Shown piece by piece: positions 17,001 through 23,579 of a DNA stretch of 40,416 bases. The position numbers were made by a program, and so were the translations under genes. The stretch is from positions 1 through 40,416 of the IMG/VR virus record IMGVR_UViG_3300037635_001210; one strand, given 5' to 3'. The stretch comes from a virus. The notes beneath the pieces are model-generated. The model was given only the letters and a program-made list of their open reading frames with translations, did no database searches and was not told where the DNA came from. Positions within the stretch are counted from its first letter, which is position 1; the number at the start of each line of letters is the position of its first letter.

Positions 17001-17540
17001 TTAAATATTAAGTGATTTGATCCGTAATCCTTCGCGTCCAAATGAGCCTTTCGTACCCTGACGACTTAGTGCTGCAGATTGGCTGGCATTACCTACACCA
17101 GCTCCTTTTACTCCTAACACACTTTCACGTTTTGATGGATTTTGAGAAGCAGCAAACTGTTTTTGTTGTTCAGTCAACGAATTTTTCATATCCATTAAAT
17201 TAGTTTGATATGTTTGTTGCTGATCAAACATTTGCTTATTAACTGCTTCCATGCGTGAGTCAAAACTACTTTGCATAGCTGCTATTTGAGCTGCTCTTGC
17301 ATTAATCTCTGCTTGTTGCTGGGCTTGATTTGCCGCAAGTGCTGCCTCGCGTTGCCTTTCTTGCCCCGCTGCAGCTGAAATCTGTTGATACAATTCACCT
17401 GCGCCATATCGGTTCTGATGTAATTGTCCTCTATTACCATTGATCCAACTTAGAATTTGTTGATTACTCATACCTGAACTAAGGTTGGCGTAGTAATCTG
17501 CGTGACCAAATAGGTTGCTTGCGCCGTGAGAAGTGTTCAT
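17001..17540 (-). CDS. Coiled-coil protein upstream of the portal (179 aa), unknown function
   Basis: Residues about 45-140 are Gln/Ala-rich coiled coil (AANQAQQQAEINARAAQIAA, QMFDQQQTYQTN), while the last 40 are Gly/Ser/basic. It precedes the portal gene by 9 nt and so belongs to the head operon. Likely a small virion or assembly protein; T7 gene 6.7/7.3 products occupy a similar place, but I see no sequence basis for equating them. Confidence 0.7.
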   Translation of the reverse strand: MNTSHGASNLFGHADYYANLSSGMSNQQILSWINGNRGQLHQNRYGAGELYQQISAAAGQERQREAALAANQAQQQAEINARAAQIAAMQSSFDSRMEAVNKQMFDQQQTYQTNLMDMKNSLTEQQKQFAASQNPSKRESVLGVKGAGVGNASQSAALSRQGTKGSFGREGLRIKSLNI

Positions 17541-17554
17541 GATTGTTAATTAGT

Positions 17555-17737
17555 TTAGTTTTCTTCCATGTATTTAATGACCCATTCAACGACGTCACGC
17601 TGTCCTGATCTGTACATGATTTTTGAATGCGAATCTTCTGGCGAAGGATTCACTGGTGGAAAAGCTTCTTCTAATTGATGTACTAAACCGCGAGCTTGCA
17701 TGCCCACGGTCTCAAGCATATTGAGGGAGGTTGTCAT
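17555..17737 (-). CDS. Small hypothetical protein (60 aa)
   Basis: The ATG at 17737-17735 overlaps the end of the RNR beta gene; a slightly longer frame reaches 17749. The sequence (SLNMLETVGMQARGLVHQLE, SGQRDVVEWVIKYMEEN) looks like two amphipathic helices. No family recognised. It sits at the change from nucleotide metabolism to virion genes. Confidence 0.6.
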   Translation of the reverse strand: MTTSLNMLETVGMQARGLVHQLEEAFPPVNPSPEDSHSKIMYRSGQRDVVEWVIKYMEEN

Positions 17738-18428
17738 TACTGTGTTCAAAGAAAGCTAACATTCTGGCTGATTTAGTAAATGACAATTCGGGGGCCTTAC
17801 CTTCGTACATCAAGCGATCACTAGAATCAAGCCAAAATTTTTTATCCAAATATTTATCAGTAGTATTAATACCTAGGGGTTGCATTACCCAATTGATAGT
17901 TGCCTTGCGGAGTTTATCAAGACTAGGGCTAAAAGTAAGTCCTAGCTCCTGACAAATTAATGAATTGGCCGCGACATGGATCTGTTCGTCTCGTGAGATA
18001 TCGGCACTTGTTCCGCGCATTGCAGCGTCACCATTAGCGCGGAAGAATGGTAAAAGAACGAAGAAAATCGCACGCTCGGCAACCATCGCTTTGAGGATTG
18101 TGTGATCAGGATGCGAAGTCCAAGCTTCCCTGAGTTTGATAGCTTCCGATTCAGCTTTTTCGTCAACCCCGTAAGTATTGGCAATGTAACCAAGTGCCAG
18201 GTCGTGATTGATCTCGTCGGTGATGTTTGATTCCAGTAACTCCCGCGATAGTTTTGGTACGTCGGTAGCCAGTCCATCACGGATAAAATCGCCCACAGGT
18301 AGTTCCATGTGTCGCAACGCAAGAGCACGGAGTACCGTCTCTTCCGCCCCTGCCTTGCATAATCCGGCAGTCGTCTGAACTGGTGTCCATTTTCTTTTTC
18401 TGTTTAGTAGCTTTTCGTAAGGGTTCAT
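17712..18428 (-). CDS. nrdB: Ribonucleotide reductase beta subunit (NrdB-like, cyanopodovirus type, 238 aa)
   Basis: The ATG overlaps the stop of the alpha gene (ATGA). Ferritin-fold ligands can be placed: E42, E72 and H75 (DEINH), E118 (AERAIFF), and E148 and H151 (DEQIHV), with spacing like E. coli D84, E115, H118, E204, E238 and H241. The residue four after H75, where E. coli has radical Tyr122, is Leu79, so this subunit lacks the canonical tyrosyl radical site. It is much shorter than bacterial NrdB (about 375 aa). As I recall, P-SSP7-type cyanophage RNRs were reassigned from class II to an unusual class I group; this fits. It supplies dNTPs for phage replication. Confidence 0.85.
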   Translation of the reverse strand: MNPYEKLLNRKRKWTPVQTTAGLCKAGAEETVLRALALRHMELPVGDFIRDGLATDVPKLSRELLESNITDEINHDLALGYIANTYGVDEKAESEAIKLREAWTSHPDHTILKAMVAERAIFFVLLPFFRANGDAAMRGTSADISRDEQIHVAANSLICQELGLTFSPSLDKLRKATINWVMQPLGINTTDKYLDKKFWLDSSDRLMYEGKAPELSFTKSARMLAFFEHSNDNLPQYA

Positions 18429-19792
18429 TCTTGACAGTCACATGTAAGTTCATTGGTTAAAATATCCTCTAAATAATTCTCGACATCTTCTGCATCAAGT
18501 GCAGCATATGCATCAGTCTTATCTTGGGTATCACCCATTACTTGTAATGAATAATATAGAGAGGTTTGCGGAGACCGAAGCCACTCTTCCACGAACGCAT
18601 TGTCGTAGGTCACTACATCACTCCAAGAGTTGAAGCTATAACCGTGAAGAAGTCCTGTGCGATCAAGTAATGTCATCATTCCGTCAGCCACTTGCTTATA
18701 AGCATCCCAGCCAACTTCTGAAGCAATCTCTACATCGCCATAGTTATATGTTTGTACACCGAATGTACCGCTATCACGATCAACGGTTCTACTGATCGGC
18801 GGAGCAATCTCTGGTGTTGCAGTGAAGCCATCTAGATCTCTTGACCTATAGCTACACGATGCAGTTGGTGCAATAGCAAAAGCACGGACCATATTGTATT
18901 CCCTTGCAATTGCAGCAGCACCTTCAATACCCGAAGCAATCTCAGACACCAACTCAAAGGCTGGTGTGCGTACAATTTCACCGCGATTGTATTGACTTAA
19001 AGCATTACCGAATTGCCTATAAGTTATGCCGTACCTTCGTAGCAAGTTGGCAAGTCCAAGCATTCCAAGTCCGACTTGTCTGTCAACTTTTGGTGAGAGG
19101 TATTCTCCGCTAGCATCAATGCCAGTTGCAGCGTGGAGGGCACACAATTCGGACATACCTTCAGCAAAAGCTCTCGTGATATTCCCGAACTCACAGGCAG
19201 ATAAATTGACATGCTGAAGCAAGCAAGTGCCTCGTGAGGGCAAATAAACCTCAGTGCAAACGTTGCCTCTGATTCTGTTTCCTTCATTGTCATACTTAAC
19301 TTTGTTTAGCCAGATGTCACCGGACTTGATTCCATAAAGAAGTTCGTCCTTGAACTGACATTCAGCCCACCATTCTGGTTTGATGTTGACGCATCTTTTG
19401 ATCCATGGGAGGTCATGCCTAGGCGCACGAATAAAATTGAGACAGTCAGGATGGTTGAGATCGAGATGACAAACCACAGCGCCATTACGGAATTTGCCAC
19501 CCCTTCGTAAGATTTCATTAAGTGTAGAATATATTTTTGCAAAAGAAACAGGGCCACTAGAAACGACTCCTGAGGGCCGTACAAAACCTTTTGGATCAAG
19601 CTTTGAAAGATGGACGGCAACACCTGCCCCAAACCTAAGTCCGTGGCTCACGTAGCGCCAGCTAGCCTCAATACCATTTGGACCTTCCATTTCATTTTCA
19701 ACTACAAATACAGTGCAGCTGACAGGAAGTCGTCCTGTTGGATCATCAATCCAAGATTGTACCCGGCCTGTGCGGGAGATTAAATTAGTCAT
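18425..19792 (-). CDS. nrdA: Ribonucleotide reductase catalytic alpha subunit, short cyanopodovirus type (455 aa)
   Basis: I take the ATG at 19792, overlapping the stop of the preceding gene; a longer frame reaches 19831. Visible RNR features: PVSCTVFV with the first redox Cys, NLSACEFGNI with the probable thiyl-radical Cys followed by Glu, APTASCS, and a C-terminal tail ending LTCDCQE with the CxC pair that re-reduces the active site. At 455 aa it is class II-sized and lacks the N-terminal ATP cone of E. coli NrdA, yet it is directly coupled to a beta subunit, arguing for class I function. It converts ribonucleotides to deoxyribonucleotides in infected cells. Confidence 0.9.
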   Translation of the reverse strand: MTNLISRTGRVQSWIDDPTGRLPVSCTVFVVENEMEGPNGIEASWRYVSHGLRFGAGVAVHLSKLDPKGFVRPSGVVSSGPVSFAKIYSTLNEILRRGGKFRNGAVVCHLDLNHPDCLNFIRAPRHDLPWIKRCVNIKPEWWAECQFKDELLYGIKSGDIWLNKVKYDNEGNRIRGNVCTEVYLPSRGTCLLQHVNLSACEFGNITRAFAEGMSELCALHAATGIDASGEYLSPKVDRQVGLGMLGLANLLRRYGITYRQFGNALSQYNRGEIVRTPAFELVSEIASGIEGAAAIAREYNMVRAFAIAPTASCSYRSRDLDGFTATPEIAPPISRTVDRDSGTFGVQTYNYGDVEIASEVGWDAYKQVADGMMTLLDRTGLLHGYSFNSWSDVVTYDNAFVEEWLRSPQTSLYYSLQVMGDTQDKTDAYAALDAEDVENYLEDILTNELTCDCQE

Positions 19793-20003
19793 TGTTAAAT
19801 TGTTTGAAATTGTCGGTTGCTTTGGACTCAACTCTGTCTAGTTCCAGAATTTGCTTGACGTGATACTGACGCCAGTCGTGTAGTGCTAACAAGAAGCCAG
19901 CAATTAGGTTGTCACTAAATTCAGGTGAGTCATGTTGAACATCAGCAATCAAGTCTGCAAATTGTTCTGCGTAATACTCCTTTGTGCCATATGCACTAGT
20001 CAT
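19785..20003 (-). CDS. Hypothetical protein (72 aa)
   Basis: Overlaps the MazG-like stop by 4 nt and the RNR alpha start by 8 nt, so it is part of one coupled set. The sequence (YGTKEYYAEQFADLIADVQ, DNLIAGFLLALHDWRQYH) is acidic and helical. No family recognised; position suggests a nucleotide-metabolism accessory role but this is only context. Confidence 0.65.
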   Translation of the reverse strand: MTSAYGTKEYYAEQFADLIADVQHDSPEFSDNLIAGFLLALHDWRQYHVKQILELDRVESKATDNFKQFNND

Positions 20004-20377
20004 TTGTCTGTCAAATCTTTTAGGTTTGGTGGTGCATAATTTGGTCCTTTAAGAACCTTGCCATCTGCTCTGTAAATGGGCTTACCGTCTTCTCCTAGCT
20101 TTGACAAGTTTGATTTGTGTACACGACGCATGGCTTCATCTAGGTCCCACTCTTGGGAAGCAGCCATTTGAAAGCAGACATATACGAGATCTGCTAACTC
20201 TTTTAGTTGTTCACAATCATCTTTTAAATGATATGCCTCGTGGTATTCACTCCACTCTTCATCGATCAAAGCCTTTTGAATTGGCTTCTGATTCCCATTC
20301 GTCGTAAGATTGTAAGCTGCTCGGAATTCCTCCGCCTGATCCATCAATGTTTGGTGAATCGAGTAAGGTGTTGTCAA
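20000..20377 (-). CDS. MazG-like NTP pyrophosphohydrolase (125 aa)
   Basis: The all-alpha NTP pyrophosphatase metal motif is present: E40-E41-x-x-E44 in DEEWSEY and E60-x-x-D63 in KELADLV. The later NLSKLGEDGKP segment is common in phage MazG-type proteins. Such enzymes hydrolyse (d)NTPs to (d)NMPs and have been proposed to tune nucleotide pools or alarmone signalling in cyanophage infection. The gene overlaps the DUF3310 gene by 119 nt in another frame; an internal Met at 20344 would shorten the overlap. Confidence 0.82.
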   Translation of the reverse strand: MTTPYSIHQTLMDQAEEFRAAYNLTTNGNQKPIQKALIDEEWSEYHEAYHLKDDCEQLKELADLVYVCFQMAASQEWDLDEAMRRVHKSNLSKLGEDGKPIYRADGKVLKGPNYAPPNLKDLTDK

Positions 20378-20552
20378 GTTCGTTCTGTAAGTAGTGGATT
20401 GCTTTTTCTAAATCTGATACTTTGCTGATCTTATATCCAGCTCTGCAGATATACTTCACGGCACAACCTAAATGGTAATTTAGCTGTTGGTCTCGGATGA
20501 AGTCCCAGCATTCGATGGAGCCTCTTGTGTAGTAGGCAGGTGAGTTGGCCAT
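20259..20552 (-). CDS. DUF3310 (SaV/T7 gp1.7-like) protein (97 aa)
   Basis: Residues 7-60 fit DUF3310: YYTRGSIECWDFIRDQQLNY, then LGCAVKYICRAGYK and DLEKAIHYLQNELDN. T7 gp1.7, a member of this family, is a nucleotide kinase acting on dGMP/dTMP. The 37-residue tail past the domain (SGGGIPSSLQS...) lies wholly inside the overlap with the MazG-like gene and may be an extension caused by loss of an earlier stop. Start overlaps the preceding gene by 73 nt. Confidence 0.82.
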   Translation of the reverse strand: MANSPAYYTRGSIECWDFIRDQQLNYHLGCAVKYICRAGYKISKVSDLEKAIHYLQNELDNTLLDSPNIDGSGGGIPSSLQSYDEWESEANSKGFDR

Positions 20553-20749
20553 AGTTTTACTAGGTTGGATACGGTGTTAGCTAAAGCAAAGTTCTGACGT
20601 TGTAACGCCATAAATAATGTGATGATGTCTTCCTTACCTGCCTCCGGTAAAAGATCTTCTAGTCTTCGCAGCTTGAATGACTGCTCAACTGTCAGCTCGA
20701 TAATCGGGGGTGGGGGTCCAAGGAATGACGGTGTGTTCGATTGGGTCAT
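20480..20749 (-). CDS. Hypothetical protein (89 aa)
   Basis: Overlaps the exonuclease 3' end by 65 nt and the DUF3310 start by 73 nt. The middle (LTVEQSFKLRRLEDLLPE, EDIITLFMALQRQNFALANT) reads as a real helical protein, while the first 18 residues (Pro-rich) and last 15 fall in overlaps. Function unknown. It may start at a later codon than the ATG at 20749. Confidence 0.55.
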   Translation of the reverse strand: MTQSNTPSFLGPPPPIIELTVEQSFKLRRLEDLLPEAGKEDIITLFMALQRQNFALANTVSNLVKLWPTHLPTTQEAPSNAGTSSETNS

Positions 20750-21431
20750 AGTCAGTACAGGTAAGGATTCTTGCTAGTCGTGCATTCATTAAGGCATCAT
20801 CTTCTGAAAGACCTTTGTCTTCAAAAGCTTTGACTACTGTCTTCCATGTGTACCCATGCTCCTCAAACAAAGCAACAGCACGTTTGATTCCAATGCCGGG
20901 AACGCCAGAATAGCCATCGGTCTGGTCACCGGCAAGTGTCTGAATTAGATGCCACTTAGCTCCCTCTTCGGGTTCTACTGTGGTCAACTCTTTCATGTCA
21001 TATAGCTTGCCAGGTATCTGTTTCATATCCTTGTCAGGACTACATATAATATTATCAATATGAGCTGTTGCATAAATGCCCATAGCATCATCTGCTTCCA
21101 GTGTCGGGAGTCTGATGACTTCATAACTTTCAGCTAGTTGTGTGATAACTTTTCTGTAGCCACAAGGCTTCTTACGATTTCGATGTCCTTTGTAATCGGG
21201 ATAAATTTTCTTCCTAAAATTCTTAGAGTCACTAAAGAAAAGAATTAGTTCTGGTGTGTCCCACATAAATTCATTCTTGATTTTAGTTAGGTCACGCTCA
21301 ACATTCTTCAATGCTTCAGAGAACTTACTGACTACAGTAATGACATCATCACCCCAGTCAATATCTTCTTCTGCTCCAGCGCAGGCTTTATAGACTATGT
21401 AGTCTGCATCAATAAGTAGTTTCAATCCCAA
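20685..21431 (-). CDS. 5'-3' exonuclease, T7 gp6-like (about 248 aa)
   Basis: FEN/RNase H-like signature residues are visible: LLIDADYIVYKA at the N-terminus, LFFSDSKNFRKKIYPDYKGHR, LEADDAMGIYA, SPDKDMKQIPG, AGDQTDGYSGVPGIGIKRA. The enzyme degrades host DNA and removes primers, as T7 gp6. No ATG is available; I favour the TTG at 21431 because GGGAG lies 6 nt upstream, but TTG at 21443 or 21425 are possible. It overlaps the preceding PD-(D/E)XK-like gene slightly. Confidence 0.88.
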   Translation of the reverse strand: MGLKLLIDADYIVYKACAGAEEDIDWGDDVITVVSKFSEALKNVERDLTKIKNEFMWDTPELILFFSDSKNFRKKIYPDYKGHRNRKKPCGYRKVITQLAESYEVIRLPTLEADDAMGIYATAHIDNIICSPDKDMKQIPGKLYDMKELTTVEPEEGAKWHLIQTLAGDQTDGYSGVPGIGIKRAVALFEEHGYTWKTVVKAFEDKGLSEDDALMNARLARILTCTDYDPIEHTVIPWTPTPDYRADS

Positions 21432-21700
21432 AAATTCTCCCAACCTTCTGGAACATGTCGTTTATTCCAACGAGGCTTCCACTGTTCAGCGTCAATAAAG
21501 ACGTGATAGATGCCAGGTAATGGCTTATCAGAGTTAGAGGCGTATTTATTAGACCGAGGATCAAATTTAAGGGTCTTTACATCAACCTTTAAAACCATAC
21601 CTTCTTTCATGAAAATAAGATCAGCTTTGCCTACACAGGAGACATTCCTAAATACATCTGCACCTCGTAATAGAGCATCACGACATACAGTCAATTCCAT
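21422..21700 (-). CDS. Putative PD-(D/E)XK-fold protein (92 aa)
   Basis: From the ATG at 21700, with GGTGAC 3 nt upstream, the protein reads MELTVCRDALLRGADVF, then GKADLIFMKEG and LKVDVKTLKF. The pattern E...D(8-12)xVDVKT matches the core of PD-(D/E)XK nuclease folds (compare endonuclease families with D...IQVKT). It lies between DNA polymerase and exonuclease. The open frame extends to 21910 but that part overlaps the polymerase C-terminus and is probably not translated. Nuclease activity is inferred. Confidence 0.6.
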   Translation of the reverse strand: MELTVCRDALLRGADVFRNVSCVGKADLIFMKEGMVLKVDVKTLKFDPRSNKYASNSDKPLPGIYHVFIDAEQWKPRWNKRHVPEGWENFWD

Positions 21701-21731
21701 AATGTCACCACTTCTACTGGAGTCAAACTCA

Positions 21732-23078
21732 TCAGTGAGTCTCTGCCCACGTTTTTCCAATGACTGCTTCTGCTTCGATTGGGACTCTAAGTTTGTAATA
21801 TTCTCCAGCTGCGAGGCTGCTAAATACCAAGGATGTTGAAAGGTCAGCTGCGTGTTCAGGGGAACATTCGTATTGCAATTCGTCATGTATAAATGCGAGC
21901 TGTGATGCACACAGCCCTGTTTGTTTAATAGTTTCGTTTGTAATAACCATCCACCGCTTTGCGACGCAGGCTGCGGATGATTGCAAAAGCATGTTTAATG
22001 CTTTGTGTGGGCTGTCTACTTTGATGTGACGCCCATCTATCGATCTGATAAAGCCTTCCGCACTCGCCTTTTTAATTGCCTCAAGTAATTCCGAAAGTCC
22101 ATCAATTGCAGAGACAAATGCTTCTCTAATTTCTTTGCCTTTCTTTTTAGCCTGAGTTTCATTTAATAAAGGGTCGTAGGACATGCCAATTTTCTGATTG
22201 CCCGCTCCATAGATGAAGGCGTAGGAAATTGTTTTGATTTGTTTTCTAGAAACTCCGACCTTATCTGCATTGACTTGATGAATGTCTCCATTGAGTAAGG
22301 TGTCTCTAAAGTTGTTACTCCATCGTCCAAGGTAATGCGCGAGCAGCCTAAATTCGATAGCACTAAGATCACTCCCAACCATAACTTGACCTGGCGTTGC
22401 TTTAAATAACTTTCTAAATTCATCATCACTTTTACACTGCGCTAAATTTGGATTACGATGAGCACATCTATGCGTTACTGTGGCAACAGAACAGTGATGA
22501 TGTATACGCTTAGCAGTCGTACATAGCTTGAGCCATGCGTTGGTGCCTTCGGAGATCATCCCCAAGCTCTTCGTAATATCGAGACATTTCAGAAACTCCA
22601 AAGCAATCTGCGGTCCACCTGAGGCAGCCATCTCCTTCAGTACAATCTCGTCGATAATTGGCTTCCCAGTAGCTGTCATCTGGGTTGGTTTCCAGTTGTG
22701 GTGTTCCTTTAATATCCATGCAATATGGTCTCTTGAGGTGGGATTCGTTTCTTTTAAACGTGTGAATGGAGCGTCTTTGACATAGCCTGTGGTCCGATTA
22801 TCTCGTTTAGGAGTAAATACTGGTCCGGCAACGAAAGGATACCTGTGACGTAATAGTTGATAAGTTTCTTCAAGTTGTTTTCTGAGAGACGATGCAAGTT
22901 CCCATGCAGCGCGTTCATCAAAGTACCATCCATGTAGTTGTTGTGTAGTTAATAATTGAGCAACTTGGTGCTCTAGTTTGACCCACTCAGGGATTTGTGG
23001 AAGTGGTCGCATAGTTTGACTGTGACGTTTACATCTTGGGCGCAGTAAGTCTCCATTTCTGGTGACCATTCCTGCCAA
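21732..23078 (-). CDS. DNA polymerase family A, polymerase domain part (separate frame)
   Basis: Contains the family A polymerase motifs: A SDLSAIEFRLLAHYLG, B KQIKTISYAFIYGAG (finger helix), C AFIHDELQYE. It also has T7 pol-like PTSRDHIAWIL and SPHKALNMLLQSSAA. The frame opens at a TTG at 23078 but useful sequence starts near 22995 (PEWVKLEHQVAQLL), which continues the exonuclease-domain protein in the -1 frame; an ATG at 23012 is another possible start. There is no good ribosome binding site for either. So this is either a split polymerase, a frameshifted product, or a one-base indel in a CCC run. Confidence 0.88.
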   Translation of the reverse strand: MAGMVTRNGDLLRPRCKRHSQTMRPLPQIPEWVKLEHQVAQLLTTQQLHGWYFDERAAWELASSLRKQLEETYQLLRHRYPFVAGPVFTPKRDNRTTGYVKDAPFTRLKETNPTSRDHIAWILKEHHNWKPTQMTATGKPIIDEIVLKEMAASGGPQIALEFLKCLDITKSLGMISEGTNAWLKLCTTAKRIHHHCSVATVTHRCAHRNPNLAQCKSDDEFRKLFKATPGQVMVGSDLSAIEFRLLAHYLGRWSNNFRDTLLNGDIHQVNADKVGVSRKQIKTISYAFIYGAGNQKIGMSYDPLLNETQAKKKGKEIREAFVSAIDGLSELLEAIKKASAEGFIRSIDGRHIKVDSPHKALNMLLQSSAACVAKRWMVITNETIKQTGLCASQLAFIHDELQYECSPEHAADLSTSLVFSSLAAGEYYKLRVPIEAEAVIGKTWAETH

Positions 23079-23488
23079 TCTGTGCTTTTACCAAACTCAC
23101 CTTTGTATTCTTTTAGCCTGTAGCCATATGCCTCCAACGAATGGCGTCCACGAAGATGCAATGGCATGAGTGGGTTATCTAGCTTCCTATCTATCTCTGC
23201 CATATCTGTGTGATAGAGCCGAGAAAGAAGCAGTGTGTCCAATACAAAAGCTTTTGGTTCAAACCAGGGATAAAGCTTTCTGATTACAGGAATGTCGTAG
23301 CCAATAAGGTTGTGACCTACTAGGACATCAGCATCTTCTAGTCTTTGAATACCCCTACTAATAGGTTCTTGATTACCCCTGTCGTTGTAAATAACTGTGG
23401 TGTCAGCCTCGCTGTCATAAATAACAAGGCAGTGGATTTTGGTAACATCATCAAGTAGACCGTCAGTCTCTAGATCGAATACGAGCAT
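22973..23488 (-). CDS. DNA polymerase 3'-5' exonuclease domain (171 aa, split from polymerase domain)
   Basis: N-terminal MLVFDLETDGLLDDVTKIHC closely follows T7 DNA polymerase (MIVSDIEANAL). Proofreading motifs are Exo I FDLETDG, Exo II HNLIGYDIPV, Exo III YCAQDV. After HFHKSL the frame runs 5 residues to a stop at 22973, while the rest of the polymerase is in the -1 frame. Reading TCC then CCT in TCCCTGAG would join it to PEWVKLEHQ. The domain proofreads replication; in T7 it is part of a single 704-aa enzyme. Confidence 0.87.
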   Translation of the reverse strand: MLVFDLETDGLLDDVTKIHCLVIYDSEADTTVIYNDRGNQEPISRGIQRLEDADVLVGHNLIGYDIPVIRKLYPWFEPKAFVLDTLLLSRLYHTDMAEIDRKLDNPLMPLHLRGRHSLEAYGYRLKEYKGEFGKSTDWQEWSPEMETYCAQDVNVTVKLCDHFHKSLSGSN

Positions 23489-23579
23489 TAGTCCAGTGGT
23501 ATGTTTTGTCTACAAACTGTGCTTTGCGTATAGCTTCAGCTGTAGGTGGATTAGGTTTAAAAATCTGGCGGTTCGTCAA
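23463..23579 (-). CDS. Possible small ORF between primase and polymerase (38 aa)
   Basis: A TTG-started frame overlaps the primase stop and the polymerase start, covering an otherwise empty 68-nt gap. Its translation (NPPTAEAIRKAQFVDKTYHW in the middle) looks protein-like. T7 has small genes 4.1-4.7 in the corresponding place. There is no convincing ribosome binding site, so this is tentative. Confidence 0.3.
   Translation of the reverse strand: MTNRQIFKPNPPTAEAIRKAQFVDKTYHWTNARIRSRD

Noticed and set aside
22973-23078. Classical -1 slippery heptamer joining the polymerase halves
   Set aside because: No X XXY YYZ sequence in the right frame was found in the overlap; the frame change remains unexplained.
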